DNA from: JAEYZM01 sp943372195
Lineage (GTDB): Bacteria > Bacteroidota > Bacteroidia > Sphingobacteriales > Sphingobacteriaceae
NCBI GenBank assembly: GCA_943372195.1
Contig: CALRXS010000004.1
Coordinates: 111,903 to 175,902 of the forward strand
Direction: 5' to 3'
DNA: 64,000 bases
Positions 50,498 through 59,861 of the stretch are shown piece by piece. Numbering within the stretch: the stretch's first letter is position 1; every line of letters begins with the position of its first letter. A model generated the notes under the pieces. That model worked only from the letters and a program-made list of their open reading frames with translations, searched no databases and was not told the origin of the DNA. The translations under genes were made by a program, and so were the position numbers.

Positions 50498-50570
50498 GTA
50501 TTCAGTATTCAGTATTCAGTATTCCGATTCCAAACATGATTCGGACTACGGAATACTGACTACGGAATAC
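50498..50570. repeat. GTATTC heptamer inverted repeat inside the isc operon
   Basis: The left tract is four heptamers (three GTATTCA, one GTATTCC; 50498-50525). A 17-nt spacer bounded by GATTCC and GATTC follows. The right tract is four inverted units (GGACTAC, GGAATAC, TGACTAC, GGAATAC; 50543-50570). It can fold as one long imperfect hairpin in the iscS-iscU mRNA. Confidence 0.88.
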
Positions 50571-50573
50571 TTA

Positions 50574-51785
50574 TTAATGTTCTGCCCACTCAACCGAATC
50601 AAGATCTATACCCTCTTTAAACATTTCCCAAAGTGGTGACATTTCTCTTAATTTGTTGACAGCGTTTCTTGTTACTTCTATTGCATAATCTACTTCTTCT
50701 TCTGTAGTAAATCTACCTAAACCGAAACGTATTGATGAATGCGCTAAATCATCATTTAATCCTAAACTCTTCAATACATATGAAGGTTCTAATGATGCGG
50801 ATGTGCACGCTGAGCCAGATGATACTGCTAAATCTTTCATAGCCATCATTAAGCCTTCGCCTTCTACATACTTAAATGAAATATTAGTTGTATGTGGTAA
50901 ACGGCTTTCTTTGTTACCGTTCACATATGACTCTTCTAATTGACTCAATGCATTTTCTAATTTATCACGTAGTGCTGATAAACGATTTGCATCTTGGTCC
51001 ATTTCTAATCTTGCTAATTCACATGCCTTACCCAATCCGACTATACCTGGTACGTTTAAGGTACCTGAACGCATTCCACGCTCATGTCCGCCACCGTCCA
51101 TCTGTGCTGTTACTTTAACTCTTGGGTTTTTACGACGAACGTAAAGGGCTCCAACACCCTTCGGACCATACATTTTATGTGCAGTGAATGACATTAAATC
51201 AATACCATCAGTATCAACATTTACAGGTACTTTACCTACTGCTTGTGTAGCGTCAGTATGTAATAATACTCCATGCTTTCTAGCAATTTCTGAAATCTTT
51301 TTCATAGATTGTATAACCCCGATTTCGTTGTTACCATACATGATAGATATTAAAATAGTATTCGGCTTAATAGCAGCTTCTAACTTCGCTAAATCTACTA
51401 ATCCGTCTTTTTCAACTTCTAAGAAAGTTACTTCTGCACCCATTTTTTCAATGTGATGACAAGTATCTAATACTGCTTTGTGCTCAGTAGTTAATGTAAT
51501 CACATGATTACCTTTTGACTGATACATCTCAAATACTCCTTTTATTGCAAGGTTATTTGACTCAGTAGCACCTGATGTAAAAATTATTTCTTTTTCATTA
51601 CAGCCAATTAATTGAGCAATTTGCTCTCTGGCGTAGTCAACTGCCTCTTCAGCTACCCATCCAAAAGGGTGATTTCTGCTGGCTGCATTACCGAATTTGT
51701 CAACAAAATAAGGTAGCATAGCGTCCAACACTCTCGGATCCATGGGTGTAGTGGCATTATTGTCGAGATAGATAGGTATGTTCAT
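50574..51785 (-). CDS. iscS: Cysteine desulfurase
   Basis: This 403-aa PLP enzyme provides sulfane sulfur for Fe-S clusters and other thio-cofactors. Signatures are 'YLDNNATTPMDPRVLDAMLPY', 'FTSGATESNNLAIKG' (PLP phosphate), 'LLHTDATQAVGKVPVNVDTDGIDLMSFTAHKMYGPKGVGALYVRR' (PLP Lys) and 'SSGSACTSASLEPSYVLKSLG' with the catalytic Cys loop. It fits the group I IscS/NifS type. A TATATTTG promoter box lies at 51818-51825. No IscR, HscA or HscB genes are present here. Confidence 0.96.
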   Translation of the reverse strand: MNIPIYLDNNATTPMDPRVLDAMLPYFVDKFGNAASRNHPFGWVAEEAVDYAREQIAQLIGCNEKEIIFTSGATESNNLAIKGVFEMYQSKGNHVITLTTEHKAVLDTCHHIEKMGAEVTFLEVEKDGLVDLAKLEAAIKPNTILISIMYGNNEIGVIQSMKKISEIARKHGVLLHTDATQAVGKVPVNVDTDGIDLMSFTAHKMYGPKGVGALYVRRKNPRVKVTAQMDGGGHERGMRSGTLNVPGIVGLGKACELARLEMDQDANRLSALRDKLENALSQLEESYVNGNKESRLPHTTNISFKYVEGEGLMMAMKDLAVSSGSACTSASLEPSYVLKSLGLNDDLAHSSIRFGLGRFTTEEEVDYAIEVTRNAVNKLREMSPLWEMFKEGIDLDSVEWAEH

Positions 51786-51817
51786 TGTGTTTATTTAGAC
51801 TTTATATAAATAATATG

Positions 51818-51825
51818 CAAATATA
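51818..51825 (-). promoter_or_regulatory. -7 promoter box of iscS (TATATTTG)
   Basis: The minus-strand TATATTTG matches TAnnTTTG, 33 nt upstream of the iscS ATG. A TTG lies 17 nt further upstream, slightly closer than the usual 19. Confidence 0.55.
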
Positions 51826-51859
51826 GTTATCACTTTTAAATTCAAGCTATTTTTTTTGA

Positions 51860-51867
51860 TATTTTTG
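51860..51867 (+). promoter_or_regulatory. -7 promoter box of the methylmalonyl-CoA epimerase gene (TATTTTTG)
   Basis: TATTTTTG lies 16 nt upstream of the ATG, in the divergent region shared with iscS. Confidence 0.6.
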
Positions 51868-51883
51868 GCACAAATTCTAACAT

Positions 51884-52288
51884 ATGTTTAATAAAATAGA
51901 GCACATTGGTATTGCCGTTAAAAACATCAAAAATTCAACAGATATCTTTAGTAAATTGTTTGGTAAAGCAGCTTATAAACGTGAAATAGTTGAATCAGAG
52001 GGTGTTGCAACTGAGTTTTTTCAGCTCGGAGAGAATAAAATTGAGCTTTTAGAGGCGACCAACGAAAACAGTGCAATTGCTAAATTCATCGAAAAGAAGG
52101 GCGAGGGCATACATCACATCGCTTTTGATGTCGAAGACATTGTAGCAGAGATGGAACGCTTAAAAAACGAAGGTTTCGTACTTTTAAATGAACATCCGAA
52201 GAAAGGAGCCGATAATAAATTAGTTTGTTTTGTTCACCCGAAGTCAGCAAATGGGGTATTAATAGAGCTTTGCCAAGAAATTAAATAA
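51884..52288 (+). CDS. mce: Methylmalonyl-CoA epimerase
   Basis: This 134-aa vicinal-oxygen-chelate (glyoxalase fold) protein interconverts (S)- and (R)-methylmalonyl-CoA in the propionyl-CoA/succinyl-CoA route. Its metal-binding pattern is 'KIEHIGIAVKNIKNSTDIFSKLFG' (His), 'TEFFQLGENKIELLEAT' (Glu) and 'GEGIHHIAFDVEDIVAEMERLKNEG' (His), ending 'FVHPKSANGVLIELCQE'. This is the standard metazoan/bacterial epimerase layout. Methylmalonyl-CoA mutase is not in the window. The gene stands alone with its own promoter. Confidence 0.93.
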   Translation: MFNKIEHIGIAVKNIKNSTDIFSKLFGKAAYKREIVESEGVATEFFQLGENKIELLEATNENSAIAKFIEKKGEGIHHIAFDVEDIVAEMERLKNEGFVLLNEHPKKGADNKLVCFVHPKSANGVLIELCQEIK

Positions 52289-52329
52289 AGAAAAATTAAA
52301 ATTGATTTGCATTTAATACAAAGCTTAGC

Positions 52330-52337
52330 TACATTTG
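52330..52337 (+). promoter_or_regulatory. -7 promoter box of rpmE2 (TACATTTG)
   Basis: TACATTTG matches TAnnTTTG, 21 nt upstream of the rpmE2 ATG. It overlaps an alternative TTG codon at 52335, which it rules out as a start. Confidence 0.6.
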
Positions 52338-52358
52338 CAATCCGAATTTTTAGAGAAG

Positions 52359-52607
52359 ATGAAAGCAGAAATACATCCAAAAACTTATAGATTAGTCGTT
52401 TTTAAAGACTTATCATGCGATTACGCATTTATAACAAAGTCAGCAATTGATACAAAAGATACAATTGTTTGGGAAGATGGTAATGAATACCCTCTAGTGA
52501 AATTAGAGATTTCTCACAAGTCTCACCCGTTTTACACTGGTAAATTGAAATTGGTTGATACAGCAGGTCGTATCGATAAGTTCAAAACTCGTTACGCGAA
52601 GAAATAA
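52359..52607 (+). CDS. rpmE2: 50S ribosomal protein L31 type B
   Basis: This 82-aa protein is the zinc-independent (C-minus) L31 paralogue: 'MKAEIHPKTYRLVVFKDLSCDYAFITKSAIDTKDTIVWEDGNEYPLVKLEISHKSHPFYTGKLKLVDTAGRIDKFKTRYAKK' in outline, lacking the CxxC pair of type A. It is used in large subunits of Bacteroidota. The ATG at 52359 is favoured because the promoter box overlaps the upstream in-frame TTG. A strong terminator follows. Confidence 0.96.
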   Translation: MKAEIHPKTYRLVVFKDLSCDYAFITKSAIDTKDTIVWEDGNEYPLVKLEISHKSHPFYTGKLKLVDTAGRIDKFKTRYAKK

Positions 52608-52636
52608 TTTAGAATCATATATTTATGTTTTGATGA

Positions 52637-52664
52637 AAAGTCTCGATTGTATCGGGACTTTTTT
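52637..52664 (+). terminator. Terminator of rpmE2
   Basis: AAAGTCTCGAT (52637-52647) pairs with ATCGGGACTTT (52651-52661) across a 3-nt loop, with one G-U, followed by T's. Confidence 0.9.
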
Positions 52665-52680
52665 ATTTTACATTTGTTGT

Positions 52681-53853
52681 ATGAACATAATTTTATTTGA
52701 TGATCAGAATAAGCTGAACTTGCAACCATTCAGCTTCACTCGTCCGGTTGCTGAAATACGCATCGGCATTCTCAGTATTCAAGAGAAATGGAAGCATTAT
52801 TTACCTGATGCCAATCTATCATATTTCACTCGCGATTACTTACAAACAAAATTCCCGTTAATAACTTCGAATGATAACATCTGGATAAATGCTGCATTAC
52901 TACCTAATGCAGAGCTCTTGGTGAAATTGCAATTTTTAGAAAAAGGGCAATCACTATCGAGCAATAATATTTTGATGATGAAACGCAGTGTGAATTTTGA
53001 TGATCAATGTAACGATGAACAAATCAGTACAGAGAAATCATATATATCGGCACCACATCAAATTTTCAGTTTAAATGATCAAGAGTTAAGAAAAGATTTT
53101 GAACTATTAACTCGCAATAAAAAATCATTAAAACTCAATAGCAGCAATACTTTGATAGGTGATGAACAACATCTATTTATTGAAGAAGGTGCAATCGTTA
53201 ATGCTGCGATATTGAATGTAAGTACCGGCCCCATATACATCGCCAAGGATGCCGAAGTCATGGAAGGCAGTATGATCAGAGGTCCCTTTTACCTAGGTGA
53301 ACATTCGCAAACAAAAATGGGTACTAAAATTTATGGTGCTACTACTATAGGTCCGTATTCAAAAGTAGGTGGTGAATTAAATAATGTGGTGATCTTCGGA
53401 TTTTCAAATAAAGCACACGACGGATTCTTGGGTAATGCAGTCATTGGAGAATGGTGTAATATAGGTGCCGATAGCAATAACTCTAATTTGAAAAATAATT
53501 ACGCAGAGGTGAAGTTATGGTCGTATGCAAGTAATAATTTTAAGAAAACCGGATTGCAGTTTTGTGGCTTGATGATGGGTGACCATGCGAAGTGTGGTAT
53601 TAATACGATGTTCAACACAGGTACTGTAGTTGGGGTTGCGAGTAATGTTTTCGGATCAGGTTTCCCGAGAAATTTCATACCAGATTTTTCATGGGGTGGT
53701 GCACAAGGTATGGAAGAGTTTGCTATCAATAAAGCATTCGAGGTAGCATCAAAAGTTTATGAAAGAAGAGGCTTAGATTTTGATCAGGTCGAAAAGGATA
53801 TTTTATTAAATGTATACGAATTAACAAAAGAGTATAGAAAGAATTATGAGTAG
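52681..53853 (+). CDS. GlmU-like sugar nucleotidyltransferase family protein
   Basis: This 390-aa protein belongs to the Bacteroidota GlmU family. Its short N-terminal region ('NIILFDDQNKLNLQPFSFTRPVAEIRIGILSIQEKWKHYL') replaces the full nucleotidyltransferase domain. It is followed by a left-handed beta-helix of hexapeptide repeats ('GAIVNAAILNVSTGPIYIAKDAEVMEGSMIRGPFYLGEHSQTKMGTKIYGATTIGPYSKVGGEL', 'NTGTVVGVASNVFGSGFPRNFIPDFSWGG'). The activity is probably a sugar acyl- or nucleotidyltransferase, not established. The ATG at 52681 is used; an earlier in-frame codon at 52555 lies inside rpmE2. It overlaps tpiA by 8 nt. Confidence 0.85.
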   Translation: MNIILFDDQNKLNLQPFSFTRPVAEIRIGILSIQEKWKHYLPDANLSYFTRDYLQTKFPLITSNDNIWINAALLPNAELLVKLQFLEKGQSLSSNNILMMKRSVNFDDQCNDEQISTEKSYISAPHQIFSLNDQELRKDFELLTRNKKSLKLNSSNTLIGDEQHLFIEEGAIVNAAILNVSTGPIYIAKDAEVMEGSMIRGPFYLGEHSQTKMGTKIYGATTIGPYSKVGGELNNVVIFGFSNKAHDGFLGNAVIGEWCNIGADSNNSNLKNNYAEVKLWSYASNNFKKTGLQFCGLMMGDHAKCGINTMFNTGTVVGVASNVFGSGFPRNFIPDFSWGGAQGMEEFAINKAFEVASKVYERRGLDFDQVEKDILLNVYELTKEYRKNYE

Positions 53854-54622
53854 AAAAAAAATTGTTGCAGGTAATTGGAAGATGAATAAAAATTACCACG
53901 AAGGATTAGAATTAATTTCTGAGGCCTTATATATGGTAAAAGATGAATTACATAAAGAAGTCACTACGATCTTCTGTACACCTTATATACATTTAAATTC
54001 TGTAGCTAAGTTGGTAAACCTAGAATCGAATTGCTTTGTTGGTGCACAAAATTGTCACCAAGAAAAGTCAGGTGCTTATACAGGAGAAGTATCAGTAAAT
54101 ATGTTGAGTTCGGTAGGAGTTAAGTATGTCATCATCGGACATTCAGAGCGAAGAGCTTATTTCAAAGAAGACGAACAATTATTAGCGAAGAAAGTAGATG
54201 CTGCATTGTCTGAAAATTTAATTCCGATATTTTGTTTTGGTGAATTACTTGAAGAGCGAGAGTCAGAAAAGCATTTTGAGATTGTAAAATCTCAAATTGA
54301 AAAATCGTTATTTCATTTAACAGCCGACCAATTTAAAAATATTGTATTGGCTTATGAGCCAGTATGGGCAATAGGTACAGGCAAAACGGCAAGTGCTGAA
54401 CAAGCACAAGAAATGCATGCATTTATTCGTAGTGTATTAGTTGATCAATACGGACCAGCAATCGCTGAAGGAACGAGTATTTTATACGGTGGCAGTTGTA
54501 ACCCTTCGAACGCAGCAACATTATTTTCACAAAAAGATATTGACGGCGGTTTAATAGGTGGAGCCTCATTAAAGTCCAGAGATTTTACTGACATCATAAT
54601 CGCATTCAATAATATTTTATAA
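53846..54622 (+). CDS. tpiA: Triosephosphate isomerase
   Basis: This 258-aa glycolytic enzyme interconverts dihydroxyacetone phosphate and glyceraldehyde-3-phosphate. Key residues are in 'IVAGNWKMNKNYHEG' (Asn/Lys), 'GAQNCHQEKSGAYTGEVSVNMLSSVGVKYVIIGHSERRAYF' (His electrophile), 'LAYEPVWAIGTGKTASAEQAQEMH' (catalytic Glu and flexible loop) and 'ILYGGSCNPSNA' (phosphate). Its ATG overlaps the preceding stop and it is followed by prmA after 1 nt. Confidence 0.97.
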   Translation: MSRKKIVAGNWKMNKNYHEGLELISEALYMVKDELHKEVTTIFCTPYIHLNSVAKLVNLESNCFVGAQNCHQEKSGAYTGEVSVNMLSSVGVKYVIIGHSERRAYFKEDEQLLAKKVDAALSENLIPIFCFGELLEERESEKHFEIVKSQIEKSLFHLTADQFKNIVLAYEPVWAIGTGKTASAEQAQEMHAFIRSVLVDQYGPAIAEGTSILYGGSCNPSNAATLFSQKDIDGGLIGGASLKSRDFTDIIIAFNNIL

Positions 54623-54623
54623 G

Positions 54624-55463
54624 ATGGGTAACTATTACGAATTGGTTTTTACCATCGTTTCTGCTGAAGATTATTTAGCTGATTTATTAATGAATGATTT
54701 GGCAGAAATAGGCTTTGATTCGTTCGATAAAAATGAATTAGGATTTAGAGCATATGTTTCTTCAGCATTGTTTGATGAGCAGAAAGTACAAGAAGTATTG
54801 GAGCCATATAAAGAACAATATACCTTCGGATACGAGATAAATCTAATACCTTATAAAAACTGGAATGAAGTATGGGAGAGTAGTTTTCATCCGATTACCA
54901 TTGCAGATAAATTATATATCTATGCTGATTTTCATGAGAAGAAAAACTTTCCTTACAGTATAAAAATTCATCCGAAGATGGCATTTGGTACAGGGCATCA
55001 TGAAACAACCTTTCAGATGGCTGAGGTGATGTTAGGAATAGATTTCAAAGGGAAAGAAGTATTAGACATGGGATGTGGTACGGGTATTTTGGCCATACTA
55101 GCACATTTAAAAGAAGCCTCAAAGATTACTGCTATAGATATTGAAGAGATAGCTGCAGAAAGCACGAAAGAAAATGCGGACTTAAATGGAATGAATGATG
55201 CTATAATTTTATGTGGAGATGCGACTTTATTAGCAGGTAAACATTTCGACATTATATTAGCGAATATCAATCGTAATATATTATTGAATGATATGGCGGC
55301 ATATGGAACTTCGTTGAGAGAAGGCGGATTAATATTATTTAGTGGTTTTTATACGGAAGATTTGAGTATGATTCAAGAATCTGCTATGAAAAATGGTATG
55401 GCAATGATTAGCTACCAATCAAAGAATAATTGGGTAGTAGGAACGTTTATAAAGAATAAATAA
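54624..55463 (+). CDS. prmA: Ribosomal protein L11 methyltransferase
   Basis: This 279-aa SAM-dependent methyltransferase trimethylates ribosomal protein L11. The N-terminal substrate-recognition domain (about 1-60) is followed by 'PKMAFGTGHHETTFQMAEVMLGIDFKGKEVLDMGCGTGILAILAHL' (SAM motif I) and 'DIILANINRNILLNDM' (the NPPY-like strand, ANI variant). Length is typical. It starts 1 nt after tpiA and is followed by the 1461-aa gene after 12 nt, in the same transcript. Confidence 0.94.
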   Translation: MGNYYELVFTIVSAEDYLADLLMNDLAEIGFDSFDKNELGFRAYVSSALFDEQKVQEVLEPYKEQYTFGYEINLIPYKNWNEVWESSFHPITIADKLYIYADFHEKKNFPYSIKIHPKMAFGTGHHETTFQMAEVMLGIDFKGKEVLDMGCGTGILAILAHLKEASKITAIDIEEIAAESTKENADLNGMNDAIILCGDATLLAGKHFDIILANINRNILLNDMAAYGTSLREGGLILFSGFYTEDLSMIQESAMKNGMAMISYQSKNNWVVGTFIKNK

Positions 55464-55475
55464 TCAAGATATTTA

Positions 55476-58400
55476 ATGAAGTTATTAAGAATACTAAGTT
55501 TCTCAGTAGTACTTATTTTTATTTTAACTAATAATTCCTTTGCTCAACCCAAAGGCTTTAGCTCTGATGTAGAAAAATTTATACCAGAGATGAATGCTTA
55601 TTTCAGAGATACCAAGGCAGATGAAGAGAGCAATAAAACATTAAATGCTTTTGAAAAAGTTTGGAAACAAGGAGCATTTGATACCGATCAAAAAATTAAG
55701 ATTGTTGATATTGCAAATAAAATGGCAGATCGTAAAATGAAAGCCGATCAAGAATATCGTGATTATCTGAAAACATTGATCGATATTTCTAAAAGCAACA
55801 AAGCATCAGAGAATTTTACCAATACACAAAATATTTTAGAGGCATTACTAAAAAAGAAAAATCGAGAGGCTGCACAGTTTTTAAATTTCAGTTCTTACTT
55901 CTTTACTGGTAATGTTTTATTTGAATCTAAGAACACTAAATGGGTGTTTACGAATGATAATTACCAATTGCTGATGGATAGTGTGCCGATAGTAAAAATC
56001 TCTGGAAGTACTGATATTATTGGTACTGCAAGAGGAGATAGGTCGGTGGTGTACAATACAGAAGGTATTTACTATCCCTTGAAAAACACTTGGAGAGCAA
56101 AAGGTGGCACTGTTAATTGGTCGCGAGGTGGATTAGATACAACTGTGGTATATGCAAAGCTAAAGTCATATAGAATAGATTGTAGTAAATCAGATTTTTC
56201 AGCAGATAGTGTTTCGTTTTTTCATACAAAATTATTTAGTACCGCATTGATCGGTAGACTTGAAGATCGTATGTCTACTAATAATAAAATTGAGAATGCA
56301 ACCTACCCTAAGTTTGACTCCTATCAGAAAAAATACGAGATAAAAAACTTCTTCCAGAATGTAGATTATAAAGGCGGATTCAGTATGGCGGGGAGTAAGT
56401 TGTATGGTATAGGTACAGATGAAGAAAAGGCGAGTATAGTTATTTATTCGAACGGACAAGCAATATTAAAAACATATTCAAACGCATATATCTTACAGTC
56501 AGACGAGATCACCTCTTACCCAGCTGAAGTATCTATTTACTTACAAAAAGATTCTATCTATCACCCAGGTGTGGAGTTTCGATTTAATGCAACAAAGAGA
56601 CAGTTAGTATTATTGAGAAAAGATGAGGGTATAGGTAATGCAGCTTTTTACGATTCATATCATAAAATGACATATGAAGTAGAAAGAATGCAATGGCTAA
56701 TTGATAAACCTGTAATAGAAATGGGAATGATATTAGGCAAGTTTCAAAGAGAATCATTCTTTGAATCTAAAAATTTCTATAAAGAAGAAAAGTTCAGAAG
56801 AGTTGCAGGCATACAAGATTATAATCCGCTTTCTGTATTAAAAAGAATTTCGTTACGAGAGCAATCGAATGTAATTGGAATAAGAACTTATGCGAAAGAG
56901 GTCAGATTAAAAGAGTCAGATGTAATCGGATTGTTGAGGAATATGATGGAGTGGGGATTCATAAGTATCAACGAAAATGCTGGTACAATAAAAATTCATG
57001 AAAAGACCTTTAACTATATCAGCAATGAAGCAGGTAATTTAGATTACGATGTTATACGATTCGGTTCAATGGCAGATTCAAATATAAATGCCTACTTAAA
57101 TATCAACACTAAAGATTTAGAGATACAAGGAATTGAACAAATATATTTAAGTGATTCTCAAAGTGTGAAAATCACACCGCTATACGGTAAGATAACTGTA
57201 AAAGCAAATAGAGATATGATTTTCGGAGGGAAGATCAATGCGGGTACATTAGATTTTTTTGGAAGGAATTTCACTTTCAGTTATGATAATTTCAAAATCG
57301 ATATGCCTAAGATTGATTCATTAAAAATCAAAGTTTTAGGTAAAGAAGATCGATTTGGTAATAAGCAATTATTGAATTTAAAAACAGTATTAAGAGATGT
57401 TAATGGTAGGTTGTTTATAGATGATCCTGAGAATAAATCAGGACTCAAAAACTATCCGCATTACCCATATTTTGAAGCTTTAAGTGAATCGTATGTTTAT
57501 TACGATTATGCATATATTCAAAAAGGAGTTTATCGTAGATCAGATTTTTGGTTTAGAATTACGCCTTTCATCATAGATAGTTTAGATAATTTATCATCGA
57601 CGGCAGGATTAGCATTCCCGGGTTTGATGCATTCGGGTGGTATATTCCCAGACTTTGATCAGGTATTAACCTTTCAACCCGATACTTCATTAGGTTATGT
57701 GCATTATACGCCTACTGAAGGTTATCCAATGTATAAGGGGAAGGGTAGATATTATGATGTGATTAAATTAAGTGATTTCGGGTTTTATGGTAATGGAACC
57801 ATCGATTACATCAATTCAAAAACTAAATCAGACTTATTTATTTTCATGTTAGATTCTACGAATTCAAACATCAAAAGTTTTGACTTAAAGGAACAGAGCT
57901 CACATCCGCTTGCGCAATCATTTAGTTCATACTTTCATTGGGAACCCTATGAAGACAGCATGTTTGTAAGAAGCTTGCAAATACCAACTAAATTATATGC
58001 TAGAGATAATTTGTTTAAAGGCACGGTGATTTATACTCCGCAAGATTTAACAGGTAATGGATGGTCGAGTATACCAGGTGCTGATTTATTTTCGAGACGA
58101 TTTGTATTTAGTAAAACTGAATTCAATGCTAATGAATCAATAGCAAAAATATATGCAGTAGATACTACTAAGCTAGCTATAGAAGCAGGTAATGTGAAAT
58201 CGAGAATTGATTATATAGAGCGTAAAGGAGACTTCGTCGCAAATAATAAAGATGAGTTAATAAAATTCCCGTATAATTTATATGCGACTCAATTACCACA
58301 ATTTACATGGTACTTCGATCGTAAAATTATGGAATTCAAAAAGCCAGCAGCTGATGAATCTCAATACTCATTTATATCAATGCACCCTTCACAAGATTCA

Positions 58401-59861
58401 TTAAATTTTGAAGCAGAAACAGCGGTGTATGATTTAGTGAAAGAAGATATTAAGATAGATGGAGTGCCTAAAATTCTTGTAGCAGATGCTGAAATAATTC
58501 CAGATAAAAAACATGTGGAGATATATGGTGTAGCCGTAATGCAGAGATTAGAAAACTCAGAAGTATTTGCAAATACTGATACTCGCTATCACAGATTATA
58601 TGAAGCATATGTGGATGTTTTAGGTAGAAAGAGATATACAGCGAATGCTTATTATGATTATAAGACTAAGAAAGATAGTGTCGGACAAAAAATTCATTTT
58701 AAAGAGACGAAGGTAGATTCTACTTATCAAACATTTGCAAAGGGTAGTATAACCGATACGATGAATTTCATGTTGAATTCAAAAGTTCGATACAAGGGAG
58801 ATGTTTATTTAAGGGCAGCACAGAGATTTTTAACATACGACGGTTTTGTGAAAATGAATCATAATTCACAAGTGATAAAATCACAATACTTCAGATACAA
58901 AGGATTCGTAAATCCCGATACCGTAGCATTAGTTCTTAACGACCCTCGTGATGAAAATAAAAACAGAGTGTTCTCAGGAGTACATATAGGTATTACCAAT
59001 TATGAAGCTTATGCAACCTTCTTAAGTAAGAAGATAGAACCGAATGATGTGGATGTTATAAACGTAGAAGGGGAGTTGATATATGATGAGAAGGCGAAGC
59101 AGTTTAAAATCGGACAAAAAGATAAATTGTTTGGAGATGCGAAGGTGGGTAGTTTCATGCAGTTCGATGATACCAAAGAAAAGATTTATGCAGAAGGTAA
59201 AATAAATTTAGGTGTTGATTTTGGTGATAAATTTAAATTAACAACTGCAGGTAATGTAACTACTAATTTAACTGCGAACACTACCGAAGTAGAAATTGTT
59301 GCAGTACTTGACTTTGAATTCTTACCAGAAGCTACTGCATTATTGATGAAGTCGATTGAGTTGAATGGCTTCGATGTTAATGGAGATAAGAAAGACAATT
59401 TAATGTTCCATAAATCGATGGCTGAATTGTTCCCTGAAAAAGATGTGAATAGTTTAATGGAAGACGTGACGACGACCGGATTATATAAACTTCCGAAGTC
59501 AATGGAAAAAGGCTTTATTATTTCAGGTGTAAAGATGGCATGGGATCAATCGAGAAGATCATGGAGATCAACAACAAATAAGATTAGCATCATGTCAATT
59601 TATGATAAACAAGTGAACAAAGAATTTAGTGGTTACATGGAAGTGGTGAGAAAGAGAAGTGGTAATATTGTGAATATTTATTTTGAAGTATCGCCAAACG
59701 ATTGGTATTTCTATACATATCGTCAAGGTCAAATGGAGGCGATATCTTCGGATGATGGTTTCAATAAAGTGTTAACAGAAAAAACAAAGGGACGTTCACC
59801 TTATTCAATATCAGCCATGAAACGTAAAATAGATTTTGTGAGAAGCTTTAAAAATAACTAA
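55476..59861 (+). CDS. Giant secreted protein of unknown function
   Basis: This 1461-aa protein has a signal peptide (MKLLRILSFSVVLIFILTNNSFAQ) and no clear catalytic motif. After a helical start ('FSSDVEKFIPEMNAYFRDTKADEESNKTLNAFEKVWKQG') the rest is strand-rich with repeating 'YDVIRFGS', 'GKITVKANRDMIFGGKINAGTLDFFGRNFTFSYDNFKIDMPKIDSLKI' and 'YEAYVDVLGRKRYTANAYYDY' blocks. Several repeats resemble a LptA/OstA-like or adhesin-type beta-helix. No T9SS sorting domain and no lipobox were seen, so it may sit in the periplasm or outer membrane. Its stop overlaps the mpl ATG by one base (TAATG), tying it to a cell-wall ligase in one operon. Confidence 0.75.
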   Translation: MKLLRILSFSVVLIFILTNNSFAQPKGFSSDVEKFIPEMNAYFRDTKADEESNKTLNAFEKVWKQGAFDTDQKIKIVDIANKMADRKMKADQEYRDYLKTLIDISKSNKASENFTNTQNILEALLKKKNREAAQFLNFSSYFFTGNVLFESKNTKWVFTNDNYQLLMDSVPIVKISGSTDIIGTARGDRSVVYNTEGIYYPLKNTWRAKGGTVNWSRGGLDTTVVYAKLKSYRIDCSKSDFSADSVSFFHTKLFSTALIGRLEDRMSTNNKIENATYPKFDSYQKKYEIKNFFQNVDYKGGFSMAGSKLYGIGTDEEKASIVIYSNGQAILKTYSNAYILQSDEITSYPAEVSIYLQKDSIYHPGVEFRFNATKRQLVLLRKDEGIGNAAFYDSYHKMTYEVERMQWLIDKPVIEMGMILGKFQRESFFESKNFYKEEKFRRVAGIQDYNPLSVLKRISLREQSNVIGIRTYAKEVRLKESDVIGLLRNMMEWGFISINENAGTIKIHEKTFNYISNEAGNLDYDVIRFGSMADSNINAYLNINTKDLEIQGIEQIYLSDSQSVKITPLYGKITVKANRDMIFGGKINAGTLDFFGRNFTFSYDNFKIDMPKIDSLKIKVLGKEDRFGNKQLLNLKTVLRDVNGRLFIDDPENKSGLKNYPHYPYFEALSESYVYYDYAYIQKGVYRRSDFWFRITPFIIDSLDNLSSTAGLAFPGLMHSGGIFPDFDQVLTFQPDTSLGYVHYTPTEGYPMYKGKGRYYDVIKLSDFGFYGNGTIDYINSKTKSDLFIFMLDSTNSNIKSFDLKEQSSHPLAQSFSSYFHWEPYEDSMFVRSLQIPTKLYARDNLFKGTVIYTPQDLTGNGWSSIPGADLFSRRFVFSKTEFNANESIAKIYAVDTTKLAIEAGNVKSRIDYIERKGDFVANNKDELIKFPYNLYATQLPQFTWYFDRKIMEFKKPAADESQYSFISMHPSQDSLNFEAETAVYDLVKEDIKIDGVPKILVADAEIIPDKKHVEIYGVAVMQRLENSEVFANTDTRYHRLYEAYVDVLGRKRYTANAYYDYKTKKDSVGQKIHFKETKVDSTYQTFAKGSITDTMNFMLNSKVRYKGDVYLRAAQRFLTYDGFVKMNHNSQVIKSQYFRYKGFVNPDTVALVLNDPRDENKNRVFSGVHIGITNYEAYATFLSKKIEPNDVDVINVEGELIYDEKAKQFKIGQKDKLFGDAKVGSFMQFDDTKEKIYAEGKINLGVDFGDKFKLTTAGNVTTNLTANTTEVEIVAVLDFEFLPEATALLMKSIELNGFDVNGDKKDNLMFHKSMAELFPEKDVNSLMEDVTTTGLYKLPKSMEKGFIISGVKMAWDQSRRSWRSTTNKISIMSIYDKQVNKEFSGYMEVVRKRSGNIVNIYFEVSPNDWYFYTYRQGQMEAISSDDGFNKVLTEKTKGRSPYSISAMKRKIDFVRSFKNN

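Noticed and set aside
52555..52680. Longer N-terminus for the GlmU-like protein
   Set aside because: The extension would overlap rpmE2 and its terminator and has no family similarity; the ATG at 52681 fits the family start.
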